A stretch of 64,000 bases of DNA, taken from Acanthacorydalis orientalis (taxonomy: Eukaryota; Arthropoda; Insecta; Megaloptera; Corydalidae). This document shows positions 36,193-47,658 of this stretch, piece by piece. The DNA is taken from assembly GCA_034766995.1 (NCBI GenBank), contig CM068318.1, forward strand, positions 1,872,501 to 1,936,500, written 5' to 3'. Under the pieces are notes generated by a model that saw only the letters and a list, made by a program, of their open reading frames with translations, was not told the DNA's origin and did not search any database. How positions within the stretch are numbered: the first letter of the stretch is position 1; each line of letters opens with the position of its first letter. The translations under genes were made by a program, and so were the position numbers.

Positions 36193-36315
36193 TTTATATA
36201 TATATATATATATATAGTATGATTAATTATTATCTCATTGCTGTTATTGTTACTTAAAAATCAGTTGTTATTCTTGTTTTTTTTTTCTCTCATACACACA
36301 CACACACACATATAA
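36193..36315. repeat. (AT)n and (CA)n microsatellites
   Basis: An AT array at 36193-36217 and a CA array at 36294-36310, with a T9 run between. Confidence 0.85.
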
Positions 36316-36720
36316 ATTAAGTTGACTGAATCGAATGAAAAAAAGTATACCAAAGTGGGTTATCATTCAATATCAACACTGTTAGGCAAAACTGAAAATT
36401 GAAAGTCACGCTTCGACTGTAACAAAAAGTGTTCTCGTACGAACTGCTCAAGCGATGACAGCGCTGTACGAAACATACATTTTCGGTCATGACATCTTGA
36501 GTAATGGATTTCGATCGAACTCCGACGGAGTGCCGGAGAGACTGGGGAAACCGACTGTATGAATATATCTTGCATACAATGTATAACAAGTTTTGGGGAC
36601 GGTTTTCAATATTTGCGAACTGACAGTTTCTCCGCCGGTACATGCATACATCTACACACACACACATTTATATATATATATATATATATAAACACACATA
36701 TACACAGACACATAGACACA
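36316..36720. other. Small GC-richer island bounded by CA/TA microsatellites
   Basis: 36400-36650 carries CpG and CTCCGACGGAGTGCCGGAGA, a short inverted motif. The 116-codon minus frame has no recognised domain. (CA)n(TA)n at 36653-36690. Confidence 0.3.
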
Positions 36721-37167
36721 CTCGTAAAATAAGAATAGCGACAGTCATTGATGCCATTAAGTGTGGTACCAGTGACATATTTTGATGTAAATTTATTCCG
36801 AGTACACGTTTCGTACTACATTTTCATTATACTCAATCGATGTCGAATAACCATTCTTTTTATTGTCTCGTTTTGAAATGTCATCTAGATCTTTCTATTC
36901 TCAACATCGTCGAAAAACATCAATATATATATACATTAAATTATTTAACTACTTTTAGAATAATATTCAAACTTTTTTAATTCAGCCATCTAATTAAACT
37001 GGGTTGTATTCTTGTTCGAAACAATTTATATATTAAATTGGACGAGAGATAAGTTATAAATCGATCAATTTCGATTTTTGATAAGTGCATTAACGCAATT
37101 TTTTTTATAAAAATCAATGATCGAAATTATTTCTTCATTCTTTTAGCTTTGTAATTATATAGCTTTG

Positions 37168-37168
<1 letters not shown>

Positions 37169-37216
<48 letters not shown>
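37169..37216. repeat. (AT)n microsatellite
   Basis: About 23 AT repeats preceded by a duplicated AGCTTTGTAATATA-like segment. Confidence 0.95.
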
Positions 37217-37217
<1 letters not shown>

Positions 37218-37219
37218 AA

Positions 37220-37700
37220 TTATAAAGATTTATTATTGTGAAAAATCAAACCATTCTTTTATCATGTATAATCTTCTTGCAGGTACGGTTAATTTTCACA
37301 TAGTATTAAATCCTGAAAGGTTCAATTTCATTAATAGTCATTTTTCATTTTTATTTGTCATCATAACTGATCAAGTTTGATTGTGGTTTATTGACATTTC
37401 AATAGGAGAGGCATTTTCCTAGCTTCTGACTTACTCTAAGAAATTTTAAAGAAATTTTGTTAGGAAAACTATAAACTCCATTTCTTTTTTGAAAAAAATT
37501 AATATAGAAACTAAAAAGAATCCGATAAAGTTACTTTTGTTAGAATATGTACTGAAAAATAATATGAATTATTTGTTGTATATTTTTTAACCGTATTAGA
37601 CATTAAATTACAACAGGATTCTTGAGCAGATGTTCTTGTGATTTTTATATTTCAGATTTATCTGGATATAAAACTAAATGTCGTTAGATACTTGTATTAT
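37220..37700. other. AT-rich filler
   Basis: Nothing recognisable. Confidence 0.45.
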
Positions 37701-37711
37701 TAATATCAAAC

Positions 37712-37713
37712 AC

Positions 37714-37771
<58 letters not shown>

Positions 37772-37772
37772 G

Positions 37773-37842
<70 letters not shown>

Positions 37843-37862
37843 TGTATGTATGTATGTATATC
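37712..37862. repeat. Compound (CATA)n(TA)n(GTAT)n array with internal palindrome
   Basis: (TA)n, then GTATGTATGTATGTACATAC with its mirrored half, then (TA)n again and about 13 units of GTAT. Frames on both strands here are repeat artefacts. Confidence 0.95.
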
Positions 37863-38149
37863 GGCATTTACTTTGTCGTATAGAATGATTAAATAAATAT
37901 ACGACTTCTTTGATGACTCTATCATGTTTGTAAAATCAGCTTTGCTTTAATACAACATGCTTTGCTCTCTTATGGAGTGCTGTTTTCAAAATCAGAAAGG
38001 ATTCATAACATTAAACAAATACGTTTGATGTTATATGCAACTGGATCTTAAAGGAATGCATGTGAGGAAAAATACAGTCCGGAGAAAATATTTTTCAAGA
38101 ATAGTACGACGCAAATCAAACAATCAATTAAGAAGATTTTTCAAAATAG

Positions 38150-38290
38150 ATTTTTGTCTAGTTTAATTTTCTGAGAATACCAGTTTCATCATTAAAATCT
38201 CTATAAATAATGATCAATAATCAAATATTCGAAACATGTTTCGTGGTTTATAGGAAACTGTTTGAAAGTAAAACGGGGAATTCATGATTG
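38150..38290 (-). repeat. Degenerate DR-A copy
   Basis: AATAATGATCAATAATCAAA, ATTCGAAACATGTTTCGTGG and the outer GGAAACTGTTTGAAAG retain family order, but weakly. Confidence 0.35.
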
Positions 38291-38561
38291 TTGATAGTTT
38301 TATTCCAGAGAAAGTCTATTCTATTAGATGTGGGCTGTTTTAGGAAGACGAATTATTATAATTATTTAATTTATTAAACATTTCTAGTACGTTCAACTTT
38401 TTTATAGTATCTGTAATTAATTATTTATAAAACTTAATGTCTTTCAATCAAGATTACTTGAAATGTAACCAGTTTTTCATATAATGATTATTATTTAAAA
38501 TTAATAATCATGTTATTTGTATAAAATATTGATCAGATTTTAATATATATATAAGGATAAA

Positions 38562-38565
<4 letters not shown>

Positions 38566-38614
<49 letters not shown>
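38566..38614. repeat. (AT)n microsatellite
   Basis: About 23 AT repeats. Confidence 0.95.
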
Positions 38615-38618
<4 letters not shown>

Positions 38619-38921
38619 TACTTGTAGAAAGATAAAATCTTGTGAACTACTCAAAAAGTGTATCAAAGGATCCAAAAAACTAAATAAGAAAAAAGTTGTA
38701 GCCATTTTTAAAGAAATCAAATATAACTGCTATTAAAAATATTTTTATGTCCCTCCTTAATATGTTCAGTTATTTGTTGGACTTTTATTCGGGGCAAGAT
38801 GACCTAAACTTAATAATAGGATAAACTGTTTTCTTAAAGGGGAGAATTAATAAAAAAATATTGTTATATAAAGGATTTGTAATTTTTTTCGTGCCTGTGT
38901 ACATGGATTATTATTTTTTCT

Positions 38922-39080
38922 CTTCCTTGATGTCATTATTCTTTTTTTCTCGTTTGTTCATTATCGGTTTCGTGTTTCGATATCTTTAGATGGGCACGAG
39001 TATCCATCTGAAGATGTCGAAGAACGAAAGCGATAACAAAGAAACAAAAACAAAGAATAGGAACATGAAGAAAAAGAAAA
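38922..39080. repeat. Long imperfect inverted repeat (hairpin)
   Basis: The left arm ends ATATCTTTAGATGG at 38993 and the right arm starts CCATCTGAAGATGTCG at 39004, with a 10-base loop. Pairing extends outward through CGTTTGTTCATTATCGGTTT against AGCGATAACAAAGAAACAAA, and more weakly to about 38922 and 39080. A related GAAACAAAAACAAAGAATAG occurs at about 50639. Confidence 0.7.
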
Positions 39081-39223
39081 ATGACTTTATGTCAAGCAAG
39101 TTTAATTATAAAGTGTCAAAATATTGAATGAGATTTATGAAGGAAAGAGAATAAACATATTTATAAACAATGGGTCATACAGGTCAAATAATATGGGTTA
39201 AGGATAGATTCATTGTTTATGTA

Positions 39224-39758
39224 TTAGGTGTGAAAATTAATTCAGTACCCTTTTTTATAGAAAACTAATGTGTACTTAAAAATGTTAAAAATGGGATATA
39301 TTTTAGACTTCAAAACATCTTCCTTTATTTTTTATAATTTTGTTCGGTTTGTCAGGTAATTGACGATTTCTTCGCCGAGAAGATGACAGTTTTGAGTTGA
39401 AGAAACCGTTAATGTATTTCCGGACCTCTTCTACTGTCTTACCAATTTTTTTTTCGTATATTTGAAGTGTTCAACATCATTTTCACCAAAGCTGAACAAA
39501 TGATTCCCGGGGGTTCGGTAGTAATATTTTTTCAACTGGAATGCAAAAAGTATACACTTCCTAATGTGCTGCTTTTCGGACGCCATCGTGTACACTACTA
39601 TTTTGTGAGGTTAAGCCAACTGCCTGGCCAAGTTATATATTGTATTTAAATGTTAAGGTTTGCACTTTAAAATCCTGAAACGGCGAGAAAATATTTTAAT
39701 TTAAAACAGAGTAATGATTGATCCAATTTAAAGGCACAGAATTGTTTTTCACACCTAA
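39224..39758 (-). mobile_element. Best-preserved non-autonomous mariner copy (M1 family)
   Basis: The 535-bp element is flanked by TA on both sides (39222-39223, 39759-39760). The left end is TTAGGTGTGAAAATTAATTC and the right end closes AATTGTTTTTCACACCTAA, an imperfect inverted repeat. On the minus strand, C-terminal transposase remnants (TVEEVRKYINGFFNS, RRRNRQLPD) lie near the left end at 39350-39430. N-terminal remnants lie near 39480-39560, and the 5' leader occupies the right. The catalytic centre is deleted. Confidence 0.8.
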
Positions 39759-39769
39759 TATCAATCGTC

Positions 39770-40250
39770 GAAACGGGTGAGCCCTTCTTAAAGAAATACG
39801 ATTTACAAACATCACCACACTCCTGTATATAAAATCGACTCGCTTCGACTCGGCCCCATATCGCCATTTAAGAATCCTGGCGTCGCTCGCGTTGCATCTT
39901 AAAACATATCGGTTAAGGTTTAATATGTGGGGTGACAGATATGAAATACGAGTAACCATTGTGATTACCACAGATAGGCCGTACAACACAACGACTTATT
40001 TTATGATCAACGAGAAACTCATGACACATAATTATATTTTTATCGTTATCATAAATTACGATCATACTTGTCTCTAACAAACGGGATACATTATTAATGC
40101 AAAAAAATATTTATTAAAATCTGTATTACTTAGTACATGAATGCAGTGTAATGTTTGCTTTATCCAGTTCGAAAATCGGCTAGTTTTCTATACAAACATA
40201 TATTCTGCATTCTATTATATAGTTTATATTTTAGATTTTATTAGATAGTG
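39770..40250. other. Small GC-richer patch, then AT-rich
   Basis: 39830-40000 is CpG-bearing; overlapping frames of 61-97 codons lack similarity. Confidence 0.3.
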
Positions 40251-40263
40251 GGATATGTTCTAA

Positions 40264-40265
<2 letters not shown>

Positions 40266-40301
<36 letters not shown>
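40266..40301. repeat. (AT)n microsatellite
   Basis: About 18 AT repeats. Confidence 0.95.
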
Positions 40302-40305
<4 letters not shown>

Positions 40306-41520
40306 TAAACTCAAGAGTCATCAATTATTTTCAATGAGATATTTTTAAGTTAGTCCTACGTCTACTGAGATAGTGTGAGGTTATCTTATATTATAGTTTT
40401 TTTTTGTATTACGGAGTGTTTCATTTTCGGTTAAAATTTAATGCAATGACAATAACAAAAATGTTGCCTTATTTATGTGGATGTGTTGAAGGTTAACAGG
40501 ATATTTTCTAATATAATTTTCAGTCGAAATTCTTAAATACTTTACAATAATATTTAATTTAATCACTCTTATACGATTTTAAACAAATCGAAACTACTAT
40601 GTTTGTATTAACTGATTTGCAAATTTAATTAAAGTTTCTGTATTTCTGTGTGTGTGTGTGGATTTTATAAAATAATCATTGAAGCTTAAGAAGCTCGTGT
40701 TCGTTATAGACGTGTATCGTTTAAAGGGCTATTAAACATTTTTAAAAATCGATTTACAAATTAGTAGAGCACAAGTGTGCACTAGAGTAGTTTTTTTTTA
40801 AAAAAAAAGAATAAATTCTTTATCAATCCTCGGCATAAGATTAATTACTGGGTTAAAGGAAGAGAGCTGTAGCCTGATATCGTTATATACGAGACAAGCT
40901 AATTAGTATCAATGGCAAAGTCATCGAAAGTAAAATATATAAACGCAAGAAAAGTACCACCTAGTGCGACAAGAACATAAACAAAACGTTCAATTTCTCA
41001 CTTCCGTTGTGAAATTCTCCAATTATCTGGCACCGTTATTTATGGCTCAACGTCATCGCTGTCTGTATAAACAGATGTGTGTGTGTGTGCGTGTGTGATG
41101 AATGTGTGCGTTATGTGCAGTTATCGATCTGAGCCAATCAGTCGTTTTGATGTTTGAGCAAGTCGCGCGTTTTCGGCTCTGTGTTGAGGGTGCAGGTGCG
41201 GCAAGAACGACGACGACGATGATGGAAGTGTCGTGACAATGGCCCGTAAGTCTTAACGCTGCTTCGGGCATTGTTTAGGGTGCGCCTCAATACTTTCTGA
41301 TTAACAAGTCACATTTACAATGAATTGGTACTTTTCATACATGTCGTCCTGTGTAATTATTTACTCGTGCTGGCGAATGAGTATTTTATTTATTTCGAGT
41401 CGAGTATTGCGTTCCTTAAACGATCGGCACCGTTCGAAACACACCGGTAACATAAATAAATTAAAATAACTCTTCGAAATAATTGTTGTTTTAATTCATA
41501 AATTAATCAAGAGTTATCAA
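40302..41520. other. AT-rich DNA grading into a GC-richer island
   Basis: 40850-41480 is GC-richer with AAGCTAATTAGTATCAATGG at 40897 and (GT)n at 41077-41096. (TG)n also at 40648. No coding similarity. Confidence 0.3.
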
Positions 41521-41527
41521 CCGTATA

Positions 41528-41528
41528 T

Positions 41529-41582
<54 letters not shown>
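41528..41582. repeat. (TA)n(GA)n microsatellite
   Basis: TA array joined to an imperfect GA array. Confidence 0.95.
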
Positions 41583-41589
41583 TGGAAAT

Positions 41590-42720
41590 AATATATTAAT
41601 TTTGAATAATATCAATATTTGATCGACAAGAGATACAAATCCGTACGACGTTTCGTTCGAACTAATTTCAAATGACTTTTTTATGTCGTTCACGAAAACA
41701 CCGAATGGAACATTCATGGAAAGCTTTCAGCTTTTACTTGAATTACATGTCAAAATGATTCATAATCAGGTGTGGCTTTTCGACAATTTGTCTGTGGTCG
41801 TCAACCGGATATCGCGATGCGTGCGTTTGACGCGATCTTAATAAATAAATGTGTTATTTAGATGTGATTTACTTCCTGATGTATCGTTGAGGAACAACGC
41901 GGGCGATGTTCTGTTCTTTACGAGTGTGTAATATAATTATTTACCTGATTTAAAACGCACGCTGTTATTAAAACAGGGAACTAGGTAGTGTGTAGTAATA
42001 ATTGGGTGTTCGGAAAAGATACAAAATGTGTACAAGTCTCCTTATTATCTATGTGAATATATTGTGTGTAGAAAATATTCCAGCAGGGTTATTCAGTTGT
42101 GAAAATTAAAAGCAATTTTTTGTTCAGGCGAAACTTTTGTGTCTTATTCAGTTCTTTAATTATTTAAATTTTTACTTATTCCCAATTCGATGAAATTACT
42201 TTGTTCATAGAATTGTTTATTTGAATTTTGTTGAGAGATAGAATATTTATAAACAAATCATAATGTTTATTAAACGCTTGAAATACAATATATCAGAGAG
42301 AAAGGGAGAAAAATCTTCAAACATTGACACGATTAAATTTTTTGATTAAACTAAATGCCTCTGAAACGACAAAATATGACTGTTTTACTTTTTTATATCC
42401 TTATAAATATTCTCTAACATCATTTCCAGTATATATTCTGTACCATTTTATCAATATTTATCATCGAATCGTTTGTATACAAATTTAAAAAAATAGAATT
42501 TCATTTGTAGATGAATTTTTTTTAAAAAAGTTTTTATTCTTATATCTGTTATGATCTAATTAAGAAATTTTTTAAACTATTTGTATTTTTATATATCTTG
42601 TATGTTTTGGGACAATATCATCCATTTTCATTTTTAATGTGTCCTATAAAATATTTTTAAAACTATATAAAGACACATATTTACACTTATTTCATATTCA
42701 AATACTATCTAAACAATAAA
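41590..42720. other. GC-average start, then AT-rich filler
   Basis: 41640-42000 carries some CpG; 42100-42720 is plain AT-rich DNA. Confidence 0.35.
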
Positions 42721-43220
42721 TTTCAACAATGACTATTCTTAATTATATTTTATTCTGTTTGAATGTCTTTCATTCGAATTACAATACTCTTAACATTCTT
42801 CCAGCTAGCATAATTATACTTCGACACAGTGCCGAAGCACCTTCTGTTAAGACTATTATTACGTGTCGTTTCGAAACAGCCTTCAAAATAATATCAGGGT
42901 ATTATTTATGAATATGCATCATGAAAAGCGTTTATACACATTTAATATAAACGACAGACCGTTGGCGTTCTTTAAAACACAATTGTATATAACGAACACA
43001 ATAATAAAATGAAACGGAATAATCCAGAGCAACGTCTGTGTAATTCGGAGCTTTCGCCGAGCTTATAAATTTAGGTTTTTAGTTGCAGACACCGTGTACA
43101 TAACCGTACTTTTTAGGACTTCCAACAGTGGTCGTTTTTTTTTCGTTTACTTATTACGGGTGTGTAAATTCAATAAATCATATTAAATAGTTTTTTTATA
43201 TTTATTATACAGGATTTAAA
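42721..43220. other. Unassigned
   Basis: A 60-codon plus frame at 42729-42911 is not recognisable; 42950-43150 is moderately GC-rich. Confidence 0.3.
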
Positions 43221-43223
<3 letters not shown>

Positions 43224-43302
<79 letters not shown>

Positions 43303-43403
43303 GTGTTATCGAGAATACAGCAAGTATTATAAAAGATAAACCTTATACTTTATTTATGAATGATAATTATAGTCGATATATATATATAAATATATATATA
43401 TAT
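43224..43403. repeat. Three (TA)n arrays
   Basis: 43224-43264 and 43268-43300 are separated only by a CATA interruption. A third lies at 43378-43403 after about 78 bp of ordinary sequence. Confidence 0.9.
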
Positions 43404-43739
43404 TGATAAAACTTTCAAAATTAATTAAAAAATTATGGATCGTATTTGACATTTGTATGAATAACAGTTTAGTGCTAAAAATATTTATTAGTTTAACAGA
43501 TACCAGAGTCGTTTTTACAGTTCTTGGAAATTTAATTTGCTATTATTTAAGTATATCGTTACAAAAGAATTATGAATGACATAAGCACAAATTGAAATCT
43601 TTTTGCATCGCTTTTATTCATTGTTCGTTCGGCTTGTGTGCATACATCTGTTCACAAATGTATACACACTCTTATGCGTTACTAATAGTACATCAAATAT
43701 AAACAATTTACGTTCGTCAAACGTAAAATTTCAACATGA

Positions 43740-44330
43740 AACATTTTAGCAACCCTACTGGAAAAAAATGTATATTAAAAAGAGGGCACGCACAAATTCT
43801 AAACACAGATCCTCCGTCGATTCCGGCGGTGTGACCGAACAAACAGCGCGCTCCACGGATCGTGCGCTGTGCATTGTACGAGCGGAGAACTCATTTTAAA
43901 AATCTGATATAATCCCAGTGGCAAAATTGCTCTTTAAATCGGCTTTCTGTCTTTGTCAGTGATTAACGAACGTACAAAAACAACGGGTCGAGCGAAACGG
44001 GGCGGCGGTGGCGGTGACGGGAATGAATGCAAGCGGCTAACAAAATACACGACACAACACCGTTGCCGCTGATTGTACAACGGGAGTCGAACGCGTTGAA
44101 GCTATATCTAGGGCACGCGGAGGGTGTAGAGTCGCGGGTGGTCAAACTCACAACCAATGTCAAAATTACAAACAACCACAATGCGATTCAATTAATACCG
44201 TTGCGACAGGGTGGAATTTGGATACATTTCTGATTAGAAGTCGGCGATTTTCCATGTGTATGGACATGCGATGGAAATCGCTGGTTTGTAGAGAAAACGA
44301 AACAATTTTCATTCGAAATTATGCTTTTAG
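43740..44330. other. CpG-dense island
   Basis: Strong compositional island with short inverted motifs such as CCTCCGTCGATTCCGGCGG (43812). Frames of about 70 codons overlap on opposite strands; no similarity. Confidence 0.35.
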
Positions 44331-44444
44331 CACTGGATAAATTCACTAAGAAGAAAGTAATAACTGTTTATTGATTATTACTTTTTCAGACAGCTTAAAC
44401 TTTTTCAGTTCCATAATGATATTTTCGGAACTCTCTCTCACGAG

Positions 44445-44490
44445 ATATGATTACTTCAGTTGTCGATGAGTCCTTAAACCCAAAATAACT
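44445..44490 (+). repeat. DR-A head module fragment, running into (CT)n(AT)n
   Basis: TGATTACTTCAGTTGTCGAT, GAGTCCTTAAACCCAAAAT, immediately followed by a (CT)n(AT)n tract. Confidence 0.45.
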
Positions 44491-44491
44491 T

Positions 44492-44495
44492 TCTT

Positions 44496-44549
<54 letters not shown>
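44492..44549. repeat. (CT)n(AT)n microsatellite
   Basis: About 10 CT repeats then about 17 AT repeats: on the minus strand this is again (AT)n followed by (AG)n. Confidence 0.95.
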
Positions 44550-44550
<1 letters not shown>

Positions 44551-44713
44551 TTAATGATCTATGTTTGGAAATAATATTTTCCCAAATTTTTCCATTTTGA
44601 AAGTTTATCAGCTTTTATTTTTGCATATTTATAAGTTTCCAGTACATTTTCTGACATCAATAATTCTATATTATATTTTTATCTTTATTTAAATACGCAT
44701 ATAAATTTAATTG

Positions 44714-44714
<1 letters not shown>

Positions 44715-44740
<26 letters not shown>
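44715..44740. repeat. (TA)n microsatellite
   Basis: Pure TA array of about 13 repeats. Confidence 0.9.
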
Positions 44741-44744
<4 letters not shown>

Positions 44745-45078
44745 TAATTGATTTCTGTAAATGTTAAATCCCGTATCTTGTGCTTGTAAATTTATCAGTG
44801 CACGCCGACGAATCGGTTCGCGTCCACCCCTGAACAACGGAAATCTAAACCTACCCATGCTTTGGTTTGACGGTGAACGTTTGCAAAACAAATAGTGATT
44901 CGAGAGTTTCAACTGCCGTTATCGACAATTCCATTTCGCATTCCAGTTAATTCGTGGCAAACATATAACAAACAAATATGCGCTAAACGAATGAACAACT
45001 CATCTGTACTGTATAACAATACATTACATAGAATGAATAAAAATACGAATGTATGTATAAATACACATACATAAATTT

Positions 45079-45123
<45 letters not shown>

Positions 45124-45133
45124 ATATATATAC
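45079..45133. repeat. (CA)n(TA)n microsatellite
   Basis: CA array followed by two TA arrays offset by one base. Confidence 0.9.
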
Positions 45134-45134
45134 A

Positions 45135-45215
45135 ATTATAGGAACAAAGTGATTAGGACGGATGCTATTAGCTAGCATGTTATGAGTTCGAGTTCGATTT
45201 TTTTTTAAAAATGTT
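45135..45215 (+). other. tRNA-like fragment (possible decayed SINE head)
   Basis: GAGTTCGAGTTCGATT at 45184-45199 resembles a tRNA B-box (GGTTCGAATCC type) and is followed by T9. No convincing A-box or cloverleaf can be drawn upstream, so this is at most a tRNA-derived relic. Confidence 0.2.
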
Positions 45216-45329
45216 TTTTTAGATTTTCAAAAAAAAATTCTATTCTGATACAACAATGTATAAAGAATTTTAATTATAATTTAGACCGATGTTCTTCATC
45301 GTTTTTTGATGCAAATATCACATCTGATG

Positions 45330-45738
45330 CTTTGGAATTTGTTCCGGGTACACGCCATACATTTATTAGTTGTTTTTTCAGTATCAGTGGTATAATATAT
45401 TTTATTTGTCTTTGTGCTGTTTAAAAGAGTCTATCTATATCTACTACTAATCGTTGATCTCCATGCTTTTGAATCAGTTAAGTGTCTGTTCTCTACTTGA
45501 GTTGATCCAAAAGGATGAAGACCGCACTGACAACGTATCAAAGAGATCACAGTTATAAACTCATACAATTATAATTTACTAATTCATACATATAAGACAG
45601 AAAGAGATAACGAATGAAAGTGCATCTTCTGTCCATACTGTTTTTAGAAAATAATTAGAGTATTAGTCATCAGTAGTGATATTAGATTGGAATAGAAATA
45701 AATACCGAGCATTAAGAATAAAGATGGGTGAACACAAG

Positions 45739-45740
<2 letters not shown>
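45330..45740 (+). repeat. DR-B copy with upstream extension
   Basis: The 45575-45740 part matches 35105-35292: CATACATATAAGACAGAAAG, AACGAATGAAAGTGCATCTT, TTTTAGAAAATAATTAGAG, GAGCATTAAGAATAAAGATG, then (AT)n. Upstream, CTATCTATATCTACTACTAA recalls 32245-32265, and GATCCAAAAGGATGAAGACC recalls 3213-3233, so the family may be longer. Confidence 0.65.

Positions 45741-45797
<57 letters not shown>
45741..45797. repeat. (TA)n microsatellite, tail of DR-B
   Basis: About 28 TA repeats between two tandem DR-B copies. Confidence 0.95.
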
Positions 45798-45798
<1 letters not shown>

Positions 45799-45799
45799 C

Positions 45800-45995
45800 A
45801 GATATAAAATCATACAACTATAATATACAAATGAATGCATATAAGTAAGAGAAAATCAGCGGATAAAAATACATCTTCTGCCTTCACCCTCCTTACAAAC
45901 TACTTAGAATATAAATAATCGGTCATGATTAATAGTGAGGTTACATAGAAATAGAAAAAAGTGTCATTAAGGATAAAGTTGTATGAATACAATTA
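45800..45995 (+). repeat. DR-B copy, tandem to the previous one
   Basis: AATGAATGCATATAAGTAAG, GATAAAAATACATCTTCTGC, CTTACAAACTACTTAGAATA, ATTAAGGATAAAGTTGTATG and AATACAATTAAAC match the other two copies. The intervening (AT)n is the tail of the preceding copy. Confidence 0.65.
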
Positions 45996-47035
45996 AACAA
46001 TAAATTGCAAATAAATGAAATGTACATTGATTATTAAAAAATATATTTATTTATAAATAGATAAATAAAAAAATGAAGTTTTTAAGAAAAATCTGAATTG
46101 ATAAAATTTAGAAAATCAAATTTAATCTTTTAAAAAATGTGATTAAACGAAACTGACTTAAGGAAAAAATATTAATTTTTTTTCAGTGTTAGCGAATCTT
46201 TACAAAAATTTGTATATCGTCGTTATTAGGAAATGTTATAAGAAACACTTCATAAAATTTTATTTAAATCAAAACAATTAAATTTATTTCAAATCAAGGT
46301 GCGATAAATAATTGAGATGGATTACAATAAATTTATTTAAATGGATAATAAATTGGTATTGTTGTATTTATCGCATTTTAGATTTCCTAACAGATGAACA
46401 GAACATATTGTGTTGAATTAATTTATATCTTTTTTAAATGTTAAACGTGCCCATACTATGACAATATATTCTCAGTTAATAAAATAGTTTGTTAAAATAA
46501 AACTGTTCATTCTCTAAGAAATAAGTGGTAGGAGAGATAGCATAGAAGAGTGAGAGAAAGAAATAGCGAGTTAAGAGAATTGTAAGAACTTGTCAATTTT
46601 CTTTAAATGTTTCAACTGTTTCATTTTGTTACATTTTTATAATTCAGCAATTTTTCGATTGTATAAAGAGAGAAATTCTTTAAATTATCATTAAGTTTTC
46701 GGCTCAATTGGTGTAAAAATCAATTAGGACTTAAAAAAAGGTACTCTGTTCGAAAAGACTGAAAACGAAAAACATGAAACGACTAGTACTCTTTATTCAG
46801 TATTTGCTTGCTTATGTATTCGATAATATGATATTTTTCTAATCCTGTTTTGCAATTATTTAAGAGAGGTTTGATTGTAAGATCCAATTTGTAATTAGAT
46901 TAATGAATTGATTTCAAATTTTATTTAGAACGAAAAGATACTAATCTAACATACTTATATATAATCAGGTGCTATTTTTATAAATCGTTTATGTTTCATA
47001 ATATCATGAATGTTATTCGACTCCTTCGACAAACA
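45996..47035. other. AT-rich filler
   Basis: The plainest kilobase of the window; nothing recognisable. Confidence 0.5.
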
Positions 47036-47598
47036 CACAACGAGCTGAAAATCACGAGATGAAATCATATAGGGTTTTTTTAAAACTGACTAATCCTGAA
47101 CTATGACACATTTCGTCACAGACGCACAAAGCGTTCAAAGTGACATCCTTTGTTGATAAATCGAACAGAAAAATCGATACTTCTGATTACGATTCGAACC
47201 GTGTTTATCATGAACGATACGCTTATCGCGAACAGATGAAAAACAATCGGATACTGTACATAATTTGATAACAGATTGTGCGCTGTGCACTCTTCGTGGA
47301 AGAAAAGTCCGTGTAAATAAATCAGCGTGTCGTTCGTGTGATGCAGAAAAGACAAAGCCGTACGTACCGCAATTGTGTGTTTCCAGATTTATCGCGACTT
47401 CCTCTTAGCGCTGTCACGACTCGCGTGGACCGCAAAGAAATGGCGCGAAAGAAACAAACGAGGACCCGACAAATGTAGCTTGTAATTTATGACGCGTGCT
47501 CTCTCACCATTCTCGTTTACCCCACGTCGATGTCGCAGTCGGATTTATTTCTTGCAGCTGCTTAGGTCACGGTTATGTGATCAAAGATGCGGCGCTGT

Positions 47599-47600
<2 letters not shown>
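47036..47600. other. GC-richer island
   Basis: CpG-dense 47360-47600 containing GGTCACGGTTATGTGATCAA; small frames only. Confidence 0.3.

Positions 47601-47601
<1 letters not shown>

Positions 47602-47654
<53 letters not shown>
47602..47654. repeat. (AT)n microsatellite
   Basis: About 25 AT repeats at the edge of a GC-richer island. Confidence 0.95.

Positions 47655-47658
<4 letters not shown>

Noticed and set aside
36317..36667. 116-codon minus-strand frame
   Set aside because: Starts within a CA microsatellite and shows no domain; an overlapping second frame has equal support.
37674..37925. Overlapping frames on both strands at the TA/GTAT array
   Set aside because: Pure products of simple repeats.
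45135..45215. Functional tRNA gene
   Set aside because: Only a B-box-like motif and T-run are visible; no cloverleaf or A-box can be drawn.
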